From DAMBHY01 sp032068765 (GTDB taxonomy: Bacteria > Bacteroidota > Bacteroidia > Bacteroidales > Dysgonomonadaceae), in the NCBI GenBank assembly GCA_032068765.1, contig DAMBHY010000003.1, forward strand, positions 62,001 to 126,000: a stretch of 64,000 nt of DNA, read 5' to 3'. The notes under the pieces are model-generated. The model searched no databases, was not told where the DNA came from, and saw only the letters and a list, made by a program, of their open reading frames with translations. Below, in pieces: positions 25,173 to 33,576 of this stretch (its first letter is position 1; each line of letters begins with the position of its first letter). The position numbers and the translations under genes were made by a program.

Positions 25173-25952
25173 ATGAAAAAAGTCCTTGATTTTTTAGTGA
25201 CCTCCAATGAGGCCTTAAATCATCAAAATAATCTTCTGAAAGTAACGCCCATTAATCAGGAAAAACTGCCCGAGATGTTTCCCGGACAATTTGTCCAGAT
25301 TCGCGTAGACAACAGTTCCGATGTATTTCTTCGCCGCCCCATTTCCATCAACTTTGTGGATATTGAACGCAACGAAATGTGGCTTTTGGTGCAGAATATA
25401 GGAAAAGGAACTTCTAAAATCTGCGCAATAAAAGCAGAAGATATAATTAATCTGGTGTTCCCGCTGGGAAATAAATTCAGCATTCCTCAAAACAAAGATG
25501 CTAAGACGCTTTTGATTGGCGGCGGTGTGGGTACTGCGCCGATGTTGTTTTTGGGTAAAATGCTGAAAGAAAAAGGTTTTCAGCCCGATTTCATTTTAGG
25601 AGGTAGAAGAGAAGTGGATTTGTTGCAGCTCACCGATTTCCAGAATTACGGAAACGTTTATACAACTACGGAAGACGGTTCGCACGGCGACAAAGGATTT
25701 GTGACGCATCATCACATCCTGAAAGAACAAAAATACGACTATATATACACTTGCGGTCCCAAACCGATGATGGTGGCAGTTGCAAACTACGCGCACGAGA
25801 ACAATATTGAATGCGAAGTATCGCTCGAAAACATGATGGCATGCGGATTTGGCGCATGTTTGTGCTGTGTGGAGAAAACGCTCAAAGGAAATGTTTGCGC
25901 GTGCACGGAGGGGCCCGTATTTAATATAAAAGATTTGACATGGATAAATTAA
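25173..25952 (+). CDS. pyrK: Dihydroorotate dehydrogenase electron transfer subunit PyrK
   Basis: Passes electrons from dihydroorotate, through a [2Fe-2S] cluster and FAD, to NAD+. The 259 residues comprise an FAD domain (FLRRPISINF), an NAD domain (LLIGGGVGTAPMLFLGK, then YTCGPKPMM), and the C-terminal cluster loop with four Cys in ENMMACGFGACLCCVE and VCACTEG. It overlaps pyrD by 13 bp. Confidence 0.95.
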   Translation: MKKVLDFLVTSNEALNHQNNLLKVTPINQEKLPEMFPGQFVQIRVDNSSDVFLRRPISINFVDIERNEMWLLVQNIGKGTSKICAIKAEDIINLVFPLGNKFSIPQNKDAKTLLIGGGVGTAPMLFLGKMLKEKGFQPDFILGGRREVDLLQLTDFQNYGNVYTTTEDGSHGDKGFVTHHHILKEQKYDYIYTCGPKPMMVAVANYAHENNIECEVSLENMMACGFGACLCCVEKTLKGNVCACTEGPVFNIKDLTWIN

Positions 25953-26857
25953 GTGTTGAAATAGGCAATTTGAAACTGAAAAATCCCGTGATGACTGCAT
26001 CGGGAACGTTCGGTTTCGGTACGGAATATGCTGATTTTATGGATTTGAGCCGCTTAGGAGGAGTTTTCGTAAAAGGAACAACATTGGAGCCGCGTCAGGG
26101 AAACGATTATCCCAGAATGGCGGAAACGCCTTCGGGAATGCTGAATGCCGTGGGTTTGCAAAACAAGGGCGTAGACTATTTCGTGGAACATATCTATCCT
26201 GAAATCAAGGATTTTGATACGCAGATGATTGTTAACGTGTCGGGTTCGTCTGTAGAGACGTATGTGAAATGCGCGGAAAAGTTGGTGGATTTAGACAGAA
26301 TCGAAGCAATCGAACTCAATATTTCGTGTCCGAATGTAAAAGAAGGCGGAATGGCTTTCGGTACAACATGCGCTTCCGCAGCGGAAGTTACCAAAGCGGT
26401 ACGTGAAGTCTATCCCAAAACGATGATTGTAAAATTGTCACCAAATGTAACAGACATCACCGAAATTGCCCGTGCGGTAGAAGCCGAAGGTGCGGATGCC
26501 GTGTCGCTGGTAAATACATTCTTAGGTATGGCGATTGATGCGGAAAGAAGACGCCCGGTACTTTCTACTATCACAGGCGGTCTTTCGGGTCCGTGTATCA
26601 AACCTATCGCTTTGCGAATGGTGTGGCAGGTTTTTAACGCCGTGAAAGTGCCGATTATCGGCATGGGCGGCATCGCCAACTGGAAAGATGCTGTGGAATT
26701 TATGCTCGCCGGTGCATCTGCCATTCAGATTGGCACATACAATTTCATTGACCCGACAGTCGCTATCAAAACTGTGAAAGGCATTGAAGATTATTTGGAC
26801 AGACACGGTTTGGAATCTGTGTACGATATTATAGGAAAACTCGATATCACTAAATAA
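25940..26857 (+). CDS. pyrD: Dihydroorotate dehydrogenase PyrD, class 1B
   Basis: Oxidises dihydroorotate to orotate in pyrimidine synthesis. The 305 residues include the FMN-binding barrel (MTASGTFGFGTEY), NISCPNVKEGG with the Cys that acts as catalytic base in class 1 enzymes, and GMGGIANWKDAVEFMLAGAS. The class 1B type fits the coupled pyrK. pyrF, the later pathway step, lies at 54066. Confidence 0.96.
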   Translation: MDKLSVEIGNLKLKNPVMTASGTFGFGTEYADFMDLSRLGGVFVKGTTLEPRQGNDYPRMAETPSGMLNAVGLQNKGVDYFVEHIYPEIKDFDTQMIVNVSGSSVETYVKCAEKLVDLDRIEAIELNISCPNVKEGGMAFGTTCASAAEVTKAVREVYPKTMIVKLSPNVTDITEIARAVEAEGADAVSLVNTFLGMAIDAERRRPVLSTITGGLSGPCIKPIALRMVWQVFNAVKVPIIGMGGIANWKDAVEFMLAGASAIQIGTYNFIDPTVAIKTVKGIEDYLDRHGLESVYDIIGKLDITK

Positions 26858-26866
26858 AAGCCAATT

Positions 26867-27529
26867 ATGAATGTAAAAATCGAAGAAAGCTGGAAAAATA
26901 TATTGCAAGACGAGTTTGAGAAGAGTTATTTCGGAGAACTTACTGAATTTGTAAGAAATGAATATGCACGCACCACCGTTTATCCTCCGGCTAAATTGAT
27001 TTTTAACGCGTTCGACAGTTGTGCTTTTGAGGATGTGAAGGTGGTAATCGTGGGACAAGACCCGTATCACGAACCCGGACAGGCACACGGATTGTGCTTT
27101 TCTGTGAATGACGGAGTTGCGATTCCGCCGTCTTTGGTCAATATTTATAAAGAAATACAAAACGATTTCGGCATTCCCGCTCCAAAATCGGGAAATTTGG
27201 AACGATGGGCACGACAGGGAGTGTTGCTATTAAACGCAACGCTTACAGTGCAGGCTCACAGAGCAGGTTCGCATCAGGGAAAAGGCTGGGAAACATTCAC
27301 AGACGCTGTAATACAGAAAATTTCACGAGAAAAGGAAAACGTAGTTTTCATTCTTTGGGGTTCTTACGCGCAACGTAAAGGCGAGGGAATTGATACATCT
27401 AAGCATTTAGTATTGAAATCACCGCATCCTTCGCCGTTATCTGCTCATCGGGGGTTCTTCGGCAATCATCATTTCAGTAAAACTAATGATTATCTTGTAG
27501 CTCACGGGAAGAAGCCGATTGAATGGTGA
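26867..27529 (+). CDS. ung: Uracil-DNA glycosylase
   Basis: Removes uracil from DNA as the first step of base excision repair. The 220 residues carry the family 1 motifs: GQDPYHEPGQAHG with the catalytic Asp, the LLLNATLTV segment, and HPSPLSAHRGFFG with the catalytic His. It starts 9 bp after pyrD and probably shares its transcript. Confidence 0.97.
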   Translation: MNVKIEESWKNILQDEFEKSYFGELTEFVRNEYARTTVYPPAKLIFNAFDSCAFEDVKVVIVGQDPYHEPGQAHGLCFSVNDGVAIPPSLVNIYKEIQNDFGIPAPKSGNLERWARQGVLLLNATLTVQAHRAGSHQGKGWETFTDAVIQKISREKENVVFILWGSYAQRKGEGIDTSKHLVLKSPHPSPLSAHRGFFGNHHFSKTNDYLVAHGKKPIEW

Positions 27530-27670
27530 GAAATTAATTGAGAATTTTGAACTGGCTCTTGAATTTTTATCATTTAGCACACTTAAACATAACATTTTCA
27601 TTTCAATTATATTCTTTTGATTGAAAACGAAATGCACAAAAAAATTATAGGACGTTTTGTTCTGTTTTAG

Positions 27671-27693
27671 GATGTTGCATGCAACTTCTTTAC
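27671..27693 (+). repeat. Degenerate REP half-palindrome
   Basis: GATGTTGCATGCAACTTC followed by TTTAC resembles the first palindrome of the 9-10.7 kb array with a few changed bases. It lies between convergent ung and the PH-domain gene, some 17 kb from the RAYT. Confidence 0.6.
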
Positions 27694-28070
27694 CTTAGGA
27701 CATGATGAGCCAAAACCTTTTGCACATCATATACATTCACTGATTTGTTGAATTGTTTCACAATGCTTGGTGTTGTTTCGCTCGATACCCATATTTTCAG
27801 TTCTGCGTCTAGATCAAATGTTCCCGCAGTTTCTACGCTGAAGCGTGAAATGCTTTTGTAGCTGATTGATTTGTATTCTATTTTGCTGCCTGTAATACCC
27901 TGCACTTCCACCAATATCAGACGTTTGCTTGTGAAGATGAACGTATCGCGGATTAACTTAAATCCCAATTCTATTTCTTCTCCGTCTGTCAAAAGTTTGC
28001 TATACTTTTCTTCTAGATGTTCTTTGCTTACAGTGCCTGCATTGCCTAGGATGGCTGAAAATAGTCCCAT
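27690..28070 (-). CDS. Bacterial PH-domain protein
   Basis: A 126-residue cytosolic protein that is one bacterial pleckstrin-homology-like domain (bPH_1 type): DTFIFTSKRLILVEVQGITG, then KSISRFSVETAGTFDLDAELKIWV. Such proteins are widespread, and their ligand is usually unknown. TATCTTTG lies 38 bp upstream. It is convergent with ung. Confidence 0.85.
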   Translation of the reverse strand: MGLFSAILGNAGTVSKEHLEEKYSKLLTDGEEIELGFKLIRDTFIFTSKRLILVEVQGITGSKIEYKSISYKSISRFSVETAGTFDLDAELKIWVSSETTPSIVKQFNKSVNVYDVQKVLAHHVLR

Positions 28071-28107
28071 AATTGTATCGTATTTAATTTGTTTATAGAT
28101 TTTTCCT

Positions 28108-28115
28108 CAAAGATA
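28108..28115 (-). promoter_or_regulatory. Putative -7 element of the PH-domain gene
   Basis: Reads TATCTTTG on the minus strand, 38 bp upstream of the ATG. Confidence 0.45.
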
Positions 28116-28209
28116 CAAAAGAGCAACAAATCTTTCGACTCATTGCTCTTGGAATATTTATTAAACGATAAACGTCAAACTATTAAACATTGAACATTTA
28201 AATGTAACA

Positions 28210-29661
28210 TCATCCCACGCTTCCTTCCAGACTAATCTGCAACAGTTTTTGCGCTTCTACGGCAAATTCCATAGGAAGTTTGTTTACCACCTCTTTCACA
28301 TATCCGTTTACAATCAAACTGATGGCTTCTTCTTCGCCTAGTCCACGCTGATTGCAGTAGAAAATCTGGTCTTCGCTGATTTTGGATGTTGTAGCTTCGT
28401 GTTCCAGTATAGCCGTCGGATTTTGAATATCCGTGTAAGGGAAAGTGTGCGCACCGCATCTGTCGGTCAACAACAAACTGTCGCATTGTGAGTGATTACG
28501 GGCGTTTTCAGCATTCTTCCCAATCTTTACCAACCCACGGTAGCTGTTTTGGCTTTGTCCCGCCGAAATACCTTTAGAAACGATTCTACTGCGGGTATTT
28601 TTACCTAAATGAATCATCTTTGTACCGGTATCCGCCTGTTGGTAATTGTTGGTAACCGCCACAGAATAGAATTCACCCACCGAGTTATCACCTCGAAGAA
28701 TGCACGATGGATATTTCCATGTAATTGCAGAGCCTGTTTCAACCTGCGTCCACGATATTTTAGAACCATTTCCTTTGCAAAGTCCTCGTTTAGTTACGAA
28801 GTTGTAGATACCGCCCACGCCGTTTTTGTCGCCCGGATACCAGTTTTGCACGGTAGAATATTTCACTTCCGCATTTTCCATTGCCACGATTTCCACGATT
28901 GCCGCGTGCAATTGGTTTTCGTCGCGCATAGGGGCCGTACAGCCTTCCAGATAGCTCACATAAGAATCGTCGTCTGCAACTATCAAAGTGCGTTCAAACT
29001 GTCCCGTATTCGCCGCATTGATACGGAAATAGGTGGATAACTCCATTGGGCAACGCACGCCTTTTGGAATGTATACAAACGAACCGTCGCTGAAAACAGC
29101 GCTGTTTAAAGCTGCATAGAAATTGTCGCGGTAAGGAACAACGCTGCCCAAGTACTTTTGTACTAAATCGGGATGATGCTGCACCGCTTCGCTGAACGAA
29201 CTGAAGATAATTCCTTTTTCAGCAAGTGTTTCTTTATAAGTTGTTTTTACAGACACACTATCCATCACCGCATCCACAGCTACTCCTGCAAGCATTTCGC
29301 GTTCGTGGAGAGGAATTCCCAGTTTATCGAAGGTTTTCAATAATTCAGGGTCAACTTCATCCATGCTCTTCTTCTCTTTCTTAGCACGAGGGTCGGCATA
29401 ATAAATAATATCCTGAAAATCGATTGGCGGAATATTTAAATGTGCCCAATCAGGCATTGGCATTGAAAGCCAATATCTGTAGGCCTTAAGTCTGTATTCA
29501 AGAAGCCATTCCGGCTCGTTTTTTTTGGCTGAAATCAGTCGAATTACGTCTTCATTCAACCCTTTGGGTATAGTTTCTGTTTCAATATCTGTGGTAAAAC
29601 CAAATTTGTAATCCCCTTCGGTGATTTCATTCAAAATTTGGTCTTGGTCAAGTTCCTGCAT
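28210..29661 (-). CDS. sufB: Fe-S cluster assembly scaffold SufB
   Basis: Scaffold of the SUF system; it normally forms SufBC2D, where a nascent iron-sulfur cluster is built. The 483 residues have the beta-helix core and the conserved NHSQCDSLLL Cys and EHEATTSKISE segment used in cluster assembly. The ATG at 29661 is preferred over a longer frame starting 48 bp upstream. sufC, sufD and sufS do not follow it: the next gene downstream is the PH-domain protein. This separation is unusual, since the suf genes are normally together. Confidence 0.95.
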   Translation of the reverse strand: MQELDQDQILNEITEGDYKFGFTTDIETETIPKGLNEDVIRLISAKKNEPEWLLEYRLKAYRYWLSMPMPDWAHLNIPPIDFQDIIYYADPRAKKEKKSMDEVDPELLKTFDKLGIPLHEREMLAGVAVDAVMDSVSVKTTYKETLAEKGIIFSSFSEAVQHHPDLVQKYLGSVVPYRDNFYAALNSAVFSDGSFVYIPKGVRCPMELSTYFRINAANTGQFERTLIVADDDSYVSYLEGCTAPMRDENQLHAAIVEIVAMENAEVKYSTVQNWYPGDKNGVGGIYNFVTKRGLCKGNGSKISWTQVETGSAITWKYPSCILRGDNSVGEFYSVAVTNNYQQADTGTKMIHLGKNTRSRIVSKGISAGQSQNSYRGLVKIGKNAENARNHSQCDSLLLTDRCGAHTFPYTDIQNPTAILEHEATTSKISEDQIFYCNQRGLGEEEAISLIVNGYVKEVVNKLPMEFAVEAQKLLQISLEGSVG

Positions 29662-29740
29662 ATATTTTGTTGTTTTGTTAAGAATAATAATACTTCCCAA
29701 ACAATACACCTAAACGTTTTGTTTAGTGGCTTGATAAATA

Positions 29741-30607
29741 TTATTTTGTTTTAAATAATTGCTCAACAATACTATTAGGTTTTAGTATTGCTTTAAGTTC
29801 AGAATAAGGAATAAAAACATCAATATGTCCCATTGCATAGCAAGCGATTTCATAATTATTGTATGTATAATGTAACCCTATTTTATCAATCCAAAAATTA
29901 TTATTTGGAACAATCTCTCCTGCTGAAACCAAAAAGCCATTGGCCATCAGGGAATCCGGAGAAGTAATATTGTAATTCTTCATTATTTGCCTTACAATAA
30001 TGTCAGAAAGACTTTTTTTATACTCGGGAACGAATAAATCCTCTTCTGTTATTTGTTTGAAGTTTGTTAAGTCTATGTTATAAAATTCTATGCTGTATGA
30101 ACCATGTGCACCGCCCGTATAATCACTGTATTCAATAGCATAGCTGAGAGATGCATTGTTTTGAAAAAGAATTTTATTTGACTTTGAAAGAGAATTCCAA
30201 TACCAATGAGGTTTTTCTCTGTATGGGTATTCTTTTAAATAATCTGAGGCTGATTCTCTATATAAGTCAGCATAATTCTCAACATACTTTTTTAGTGCAA
30301 CCTGTGGTAGTAAAGTGTTGGTGTCATTGAAAAAGGTTGTGACAAATATCTTTTGTAACTTCTTTAAATCATTTTCAGTTTTAAATCTGTTTGGATATAC
30401 AAATTTGATGTCCACCTGAGAATAAGGTATTGTTGTATCATTTTTCTCCACAAGATAAACTTTGTCTGAGAACTTTAGACTATCAAATTGCAATTTGACC
30501 TCTGAAGGAGGCAATATAGCCGCTTTTTGCTTTTGATTATTACATGAAAACAATGTCATTAATGCAATAATAGCACCAATACTTAATTTAGCTATGTTGA
30601 AATTCAT
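29741..30607 (-). CDS. Lipoprotein with DUF4163/DUF3298 (RsiV-like) domains
   Basis: A 288-residue exported lipoprotein (lipobox LFSC, Cys22). The N-terminal part after residue 40 fits DUF4163, and the C-terminal part has the DUF3298 core: HIDVFIPYSELKAILKPNS. The same signature occurs in RsiV, where the domain binds lysozyme; in Bacteroidota these lipoproteins are of unknown role. A paralogue lies at 36482. It starts 4 bp after pheS, so it is co-transcribed. Confidence 0.85.
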   Translation of the reverse strand: MNFNIAKLSIGAIIALMTLFSCNNQKQKAAILPPSEVKLQFDSLKFSDKVYLVEKNDTTIPYSQVDIKFVYPNRFKTENDLKKLQKIFVTTFFNDTNTLLPQVALKKYVENYADLYRESASDYLKEYPYREKPHWYWNSLSKSNKILFQNNASLSYAIEYSDYTGGAHGSYSIEFYNIDLTNFKQITEEDLFVPEYKKSLSDIIVRQIMKNYNITSPDSLMANGFLVSAGEIVPNNNFWIDKIGLHYTYNNYEIACYAMGHIDVFIPYSELKAILKPNSIVEQLFKTK

Positions 30608-30611
30608 AATT

Positions 30612-31631
30612 TTAATATGCTGAGTGAAATTGTTTTAGAAACGACATATCATTTTCCGAGAACAGACGTAAATCTTTTACCTGATATTTTAAGTTAGTAA
30701 TACGTTCGATTCCCATTCCCAAGGCATATCCTGAGTATGTTTTGCTGTCGATTCCGCAATTATCTAACACATTAGGGTCAACCATTCCGCATCCTAAGAT
30801 TTCAACCCAGCCGGTATGTTTACAGAAAGGACAACCTTTGCCACCACAGATGTTACACGAAATATCCATTTCCGCACTTGGTTCGGTAAATGGAAAATAA
30901 GAGGGGCGCAATCTTATTTTTGTGTCTGAACCGAACATTTCCTTTGCAAAAAACAACAAAGCCTGTTTTAAATCTGCGAAAGAAACGTTTTTGTCAACGT
31001 AGAGAGCTTCAACCTGATGGAAAAAGCAGTGAGCACGATAAGATATTGCTTCGTTGCGGTAAACGCGTCCTGGGCAAATAATGCGGATGGGAGGTTGAGA
31101 ATTTTCCATTACACGTGTTTGTACTGACGATGTATGGGTGCGCAGAATAATATCGGGATGGCTTTCGACGAAAAATGTATCCTGCATATCACGTGCAGGA
31201 TGGTCTTCAGCAAAGTTTAGTGATGAAAATACATGCCAGTCATCTTCAATCTCCGGGCCTTCTGCGATGGAAAACCCTAGTCTTTTGAAAATATCCAGGA
31301 TTTCTTCACGTACCAAAGAAAGAGGATGGCGGTTACCAAGTTCGATAGGATATGCTGTGCGTGACAAATCTATCTGATTGTCAGTGCTGTTATTATTCTC
31401 AAATTGGTCTTTAAGAGACTGTATTTTGTCCTGTGTTTTTTGTTTTAATTCATTTAGCAGCATTCCAACTTCACGCTTTTCGGCAGCAGGTACGTTTCTG
31501 AAATCGTCCATCAAAGCGGATATTAATCCTTTTTTACTTAAATATTTGATTCTTAAAGCGTCAATTTGTTCTACGTTGGAAGCGGTTAGTGCTTCAACCT
31601 CTAAAGTTAAGTTTTTTATTTTCTCAATCAT
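30612..31631 (-). CDS. pheS: Phenylalanyl-tRNA synthetase alpha subunit
   Basis: Charges tRNA-Phe together with PheT, which is not in the window. The 339 residues comprise an N-terminal coiled coil (1-90) that grips the tRNA and the catalytic core with class II motif 2 (RIICPGRVYRNEAISYRAHCFF) and motif 3 (GYALGMGIERI). A CNICGGKGCPFCKHTGW segment with four Cys is the usual zinc-like insert. TAACTTTG lies upstream. Spacing of 4 bp links it to the DUF3298 lipoprotein. Confidence 0.97.
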   Translation of the reverse strand: MIEKIKNLTLEVEALTASNVEQIDALRIKYLSKKGLISALMDDFRNVPAAEKREVGMLLNELKQKTQDKIQSLKDQFENNNSTDNQIDLSRTAYPIELGNRHPLSLVREEILDIFKRLGFSIAEGPEIEDDWHVFSSLNFAEDHPARDMQDTFFVESHPDIILRTHTSSVQTRVMENSQPPIRIICPGRVYRNEAISYRAHCFFHQVEALYVDKNVSFADLKQALLFFAKEMFGSDTKIRLRPSYFPFTEPSAEMDISCNICGGKGCPFCKHTGWVEILGCGMVDPNVLDNCGIDSKTYSGYALGMGIERITNLKYQVKDLRLFSENDMSFLKQFHSAY

Positions 31632-31675
31632 ATTTTGGGAATAAAATAGATATAACGTTTCGATAATTAAGGATG

Positions 31676-31683
31676 CAAAGTTA
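31676..31683 (-). promoter_or_regulatory. Putative -7 element of pheS
   Basis: Reads TAACTTTG on the minus strand, 45 bp upstream of the pheS ATG. Confidence 0.4.
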
Positions 31684-31716
31684 ACTTTTTCTTGTTGTAA
31701 ATTTAAGGATATGATA

Positions 31717-31750
31717 CAAAAAAATCCCCAATCAGAGGATGATTGAGGAT
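31717..31750 (-). terminator. Terminator of fba
   Basis: On the minus strand TCCTCAATCA pairs with TGATTGGGGA (one G-T pair) around a 5-nt loop and is followed by seven T residues. It lies 24 bp past the fba stop. Confidence 0.9.
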
Positions 31751-31773
31751 TATAAATATTTTAATATGAATTC

Positions 31774-32766
31774 TTATGCTTTGCCTGCGCTTCCCAAAAC
31801 ACTTTCTGTTTTGTGCATGTAAAGTTTTTTCAATTCTTCGCGAGCAGGTCCCAAATATTTTCGTGGGTCAAATTCTTCGGGATGTTCAGCGAATACTTTT
31901 CTCACTGCTGCTGTCATAGCTAAACGACCGTCAGAATCAATATTGATTTTACATACTGCTGATGCAGCAGCTTTGCGTAATTGTTCTTCAGGAATACCTA
32001 CAGAATCTTTCAATTTTCCACCATTGTTGTTGATGATTTCAACATATTCTTCAGGAACAGAAGAAGAACCGTGTAACACGATAGGGAATCCTGGAATTCT
32101 GCGTTCAATTTCTTCTAAGATATCGAATCTCAATGGAGGTGGAATTAATTTTCCTTCTTCATTACGTGTACATTGCTCTGCTGTAAATTTATATGCTCCG
32201 TGAGAAGTGCCTATTGAGATAGCTAACGAATCAACACCTGTACGTTGAACGAAATCAACTACCTGATCTGGTTCTGTATATGTGTGGTGTTCTGCTTGTA
32301 CATCATCTTCAATACCTGCCAAAACGCCCAATTCACCTTCTACAGTTACATCATATTGATGTGCATAATCAACAACTTGTTTTGTCAATGCTACATTTTC
32401 TTCGTAAGGAAGATGTGAACCGTCAATCATCACGGATGAAAATCCATATTCGATACAGTTTTTGCAAAGTTCAAAACTGTCACCGTGATCAAGGTGAAGA
32501 ACAATAGGAATTGCGTAACCAAGTTCTTTAGCATATTCTACAGCTCCTTGAGCCATATAGCGCAACAATGTTTGGTTTGCGTACTTGCGCGCACCGCTTG
32601 AAACCTGTAAGATAACAGGAGATTTTGTAGCAACACAAGCAGAAATAATCGCCTGCAATTGCTCCATATTGTTGAAATTGAATGCGGGGATTGCATAACC
32701 ACCATCAACTGCTTTTTTGAAAAGTTCTTTAGAGTTTACCAACCCTAGTTCTTTGTAACTTACCAT
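31774..32766 (-). CDS. fba: Fructose-bisphosphate aldolase, class II
   Basis: Zinc-dependent aldolase of glycolysis and gluconeogenesis. The 330 residues carry the class II signatures VLHLDHGDSFELCK with a catalytic Asp and zinc His, GSHLPYEENVALT, SIGTSHGAYKF, and VLHGSSSVPEE. It is a single gene, with a terminator after it and two -7 elements before it. Confidence 0.96.
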   Translation of the reverse strand: MVSYKELGLVNSKELFKKAVDGGYAIPAFNFNNMEQLQAIISACVATKSPVILQVSSGARKYANQTLLRYMAQGAVEYAKELGYAIPIVLHLDHGDSFELCKNCIEYGFSSVMIDGSHLPYEENVALTKQVVDYAHQYDVTVEGELGVLAGIEDDVQAEHHTYTEPDQVVDFVQRTGVDSLAISIGTSHGAYKFTAEQCTRNEEGKLIPPPLRFDILEEIERRIPGFPIVLHGSSSVPEEYVEIINNNGGKLKDSVGIPEEQLRKAAASAVCKINIDSDGRLAMTAAVRKVFAEHPEEFDPRKYLGPAREELKKLYMHKTESVLGSAGKA

Positions 32767-32815
32767 GATGTAAAAATTTTATATTTATAACCTTAAAAAA
32801 ATCTATATTTGAGTA

Positions 32816-32832
32816 CAAATATAACAAATATA
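32816..32832 (-). promoter_or_regulatory. Two adjacent -7 elements upstream of fba
   Basis: TATATTTG occurs twice on the minus strand, at 32816-32823 and 32825-32832, 9 bp apart and about 50-60 bp before the ATG. Either or both could drive fba. Confidence 0.45.
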
Positions 32833-32955
32833 GTGCTATTAAGATTATTTATTCATTCAATTTTAATTTAATCTATATAAACAGCACATTTTTGAAATTT
32901 TGTGGAGATTATTTTAAATTTTTGCAACATTTATTTAAATATAAAATTAAAAGTT

Positions 32956-32963
32956 TATATTTG
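32956..32963 (+). promoter_or_regulatory. Putative -7 element of the DUF3467 gene
   Basis: TATATTTG matches TAnnTTTG, 23 bp upstream of the ATG at 32987. Confidence 0.45.
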
Positions 32964-32986
32964 CATAACTAAAAGTCATTAATTAA

Positions 32987-33301
32987 ATGGAAAATCCCAC
33001 AGATAACGATTTTCAGATTCAGATAGAACTCAACGAAGAAGTTGCACAAGGAACCTATTCAAATCTTGCAATAATATCGCATTCCAATTCGGAATTTGTA
33101 TTGGATTTTGTGCGCGTAGTTCCGGGAGTTCCTAAAGCACAGGTGAAATCACGCATCATTCTTACACCCGAACATGCAAAAAGATTATTATTTGCATTGA
33201 AAGACAATGTGGATAAGTTCGAATCGATAAACGGCGAAGTGCGTTTGCAAAACAATCAGAACGCATTTTTTCCTCCGTTAGGCGGTATGGGTGAAGCTTA
33301 G
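32987..33301 (+). CDS. DUF3467 protein
   Basis: A 104-residue cytosolic protein of family DUF3467: EEVAQGTYSNLAIISHSNSE, then FVLDFVRVVPGVPKAQVKSR and TPEHAKRLLFALKDN. Function is unknown. It precedes the DUF4492 gene by 7 bp and the cytochrome bd genes, so it may share their transcript. Confidence 0.9.
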   Translation: MENPTDNDFQIQIELNEEVAQGTYSNLAIISHSNSEFVLDFVRVVPGVPKAQVKSRIILTPEHAKRLLFALKDNVDKFESINGEVRLQNNQNAFFPPLGGMGEA

Positions 33302-33308
33302 TTTCTTT

Positions 33309-33536
33309 ATGGAAGGAGAATCAAAACGATATAATTGGTTTACAATGTTTTGGGAAGGTTTCAAAAACATGAGTACCTTAGGCAAGACATTATGGACACT
33401 GGTTATTATCAAACTCATCATAATGTTTATCATTCTAAGACCCTTTTTCTTTCCGAATTATATAAAGTCAAATTTCGATACTAAAGAAAAAAGAGAGAAT
33501 TATTTACGAAACGAACTCATAGATAGATCAAAATAA
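33309..33536 (+). CDS. DUF4492 small membrane protein of the cytochrome bd locus
   Basis: A 75-residue protein with one central membrane segment (WTLVIIKLIIMFIILRPFFF). The ATG at 33309 gives the usual start (MEGESKRYNWFTMFWEGF). DUF4492 genes sit just before cydA in Bacteroidota, as here (40 bp before). The placement suggests an accessory subunit or assembly factor, by analogy to small CydX-type proteins; that is inference. Confidence 0.88.
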   Translation: MEGESKRYNWFTMFWEGFKNMSTLGKTLWTLVIIKLIIMFIILRPFFFPNYIKSNFDTKEKRENYLRNELIDRSK

Positions 33537-33576
33537 ATTATTTTAAAAATTACACAGAAATAATTAATCAATATTT

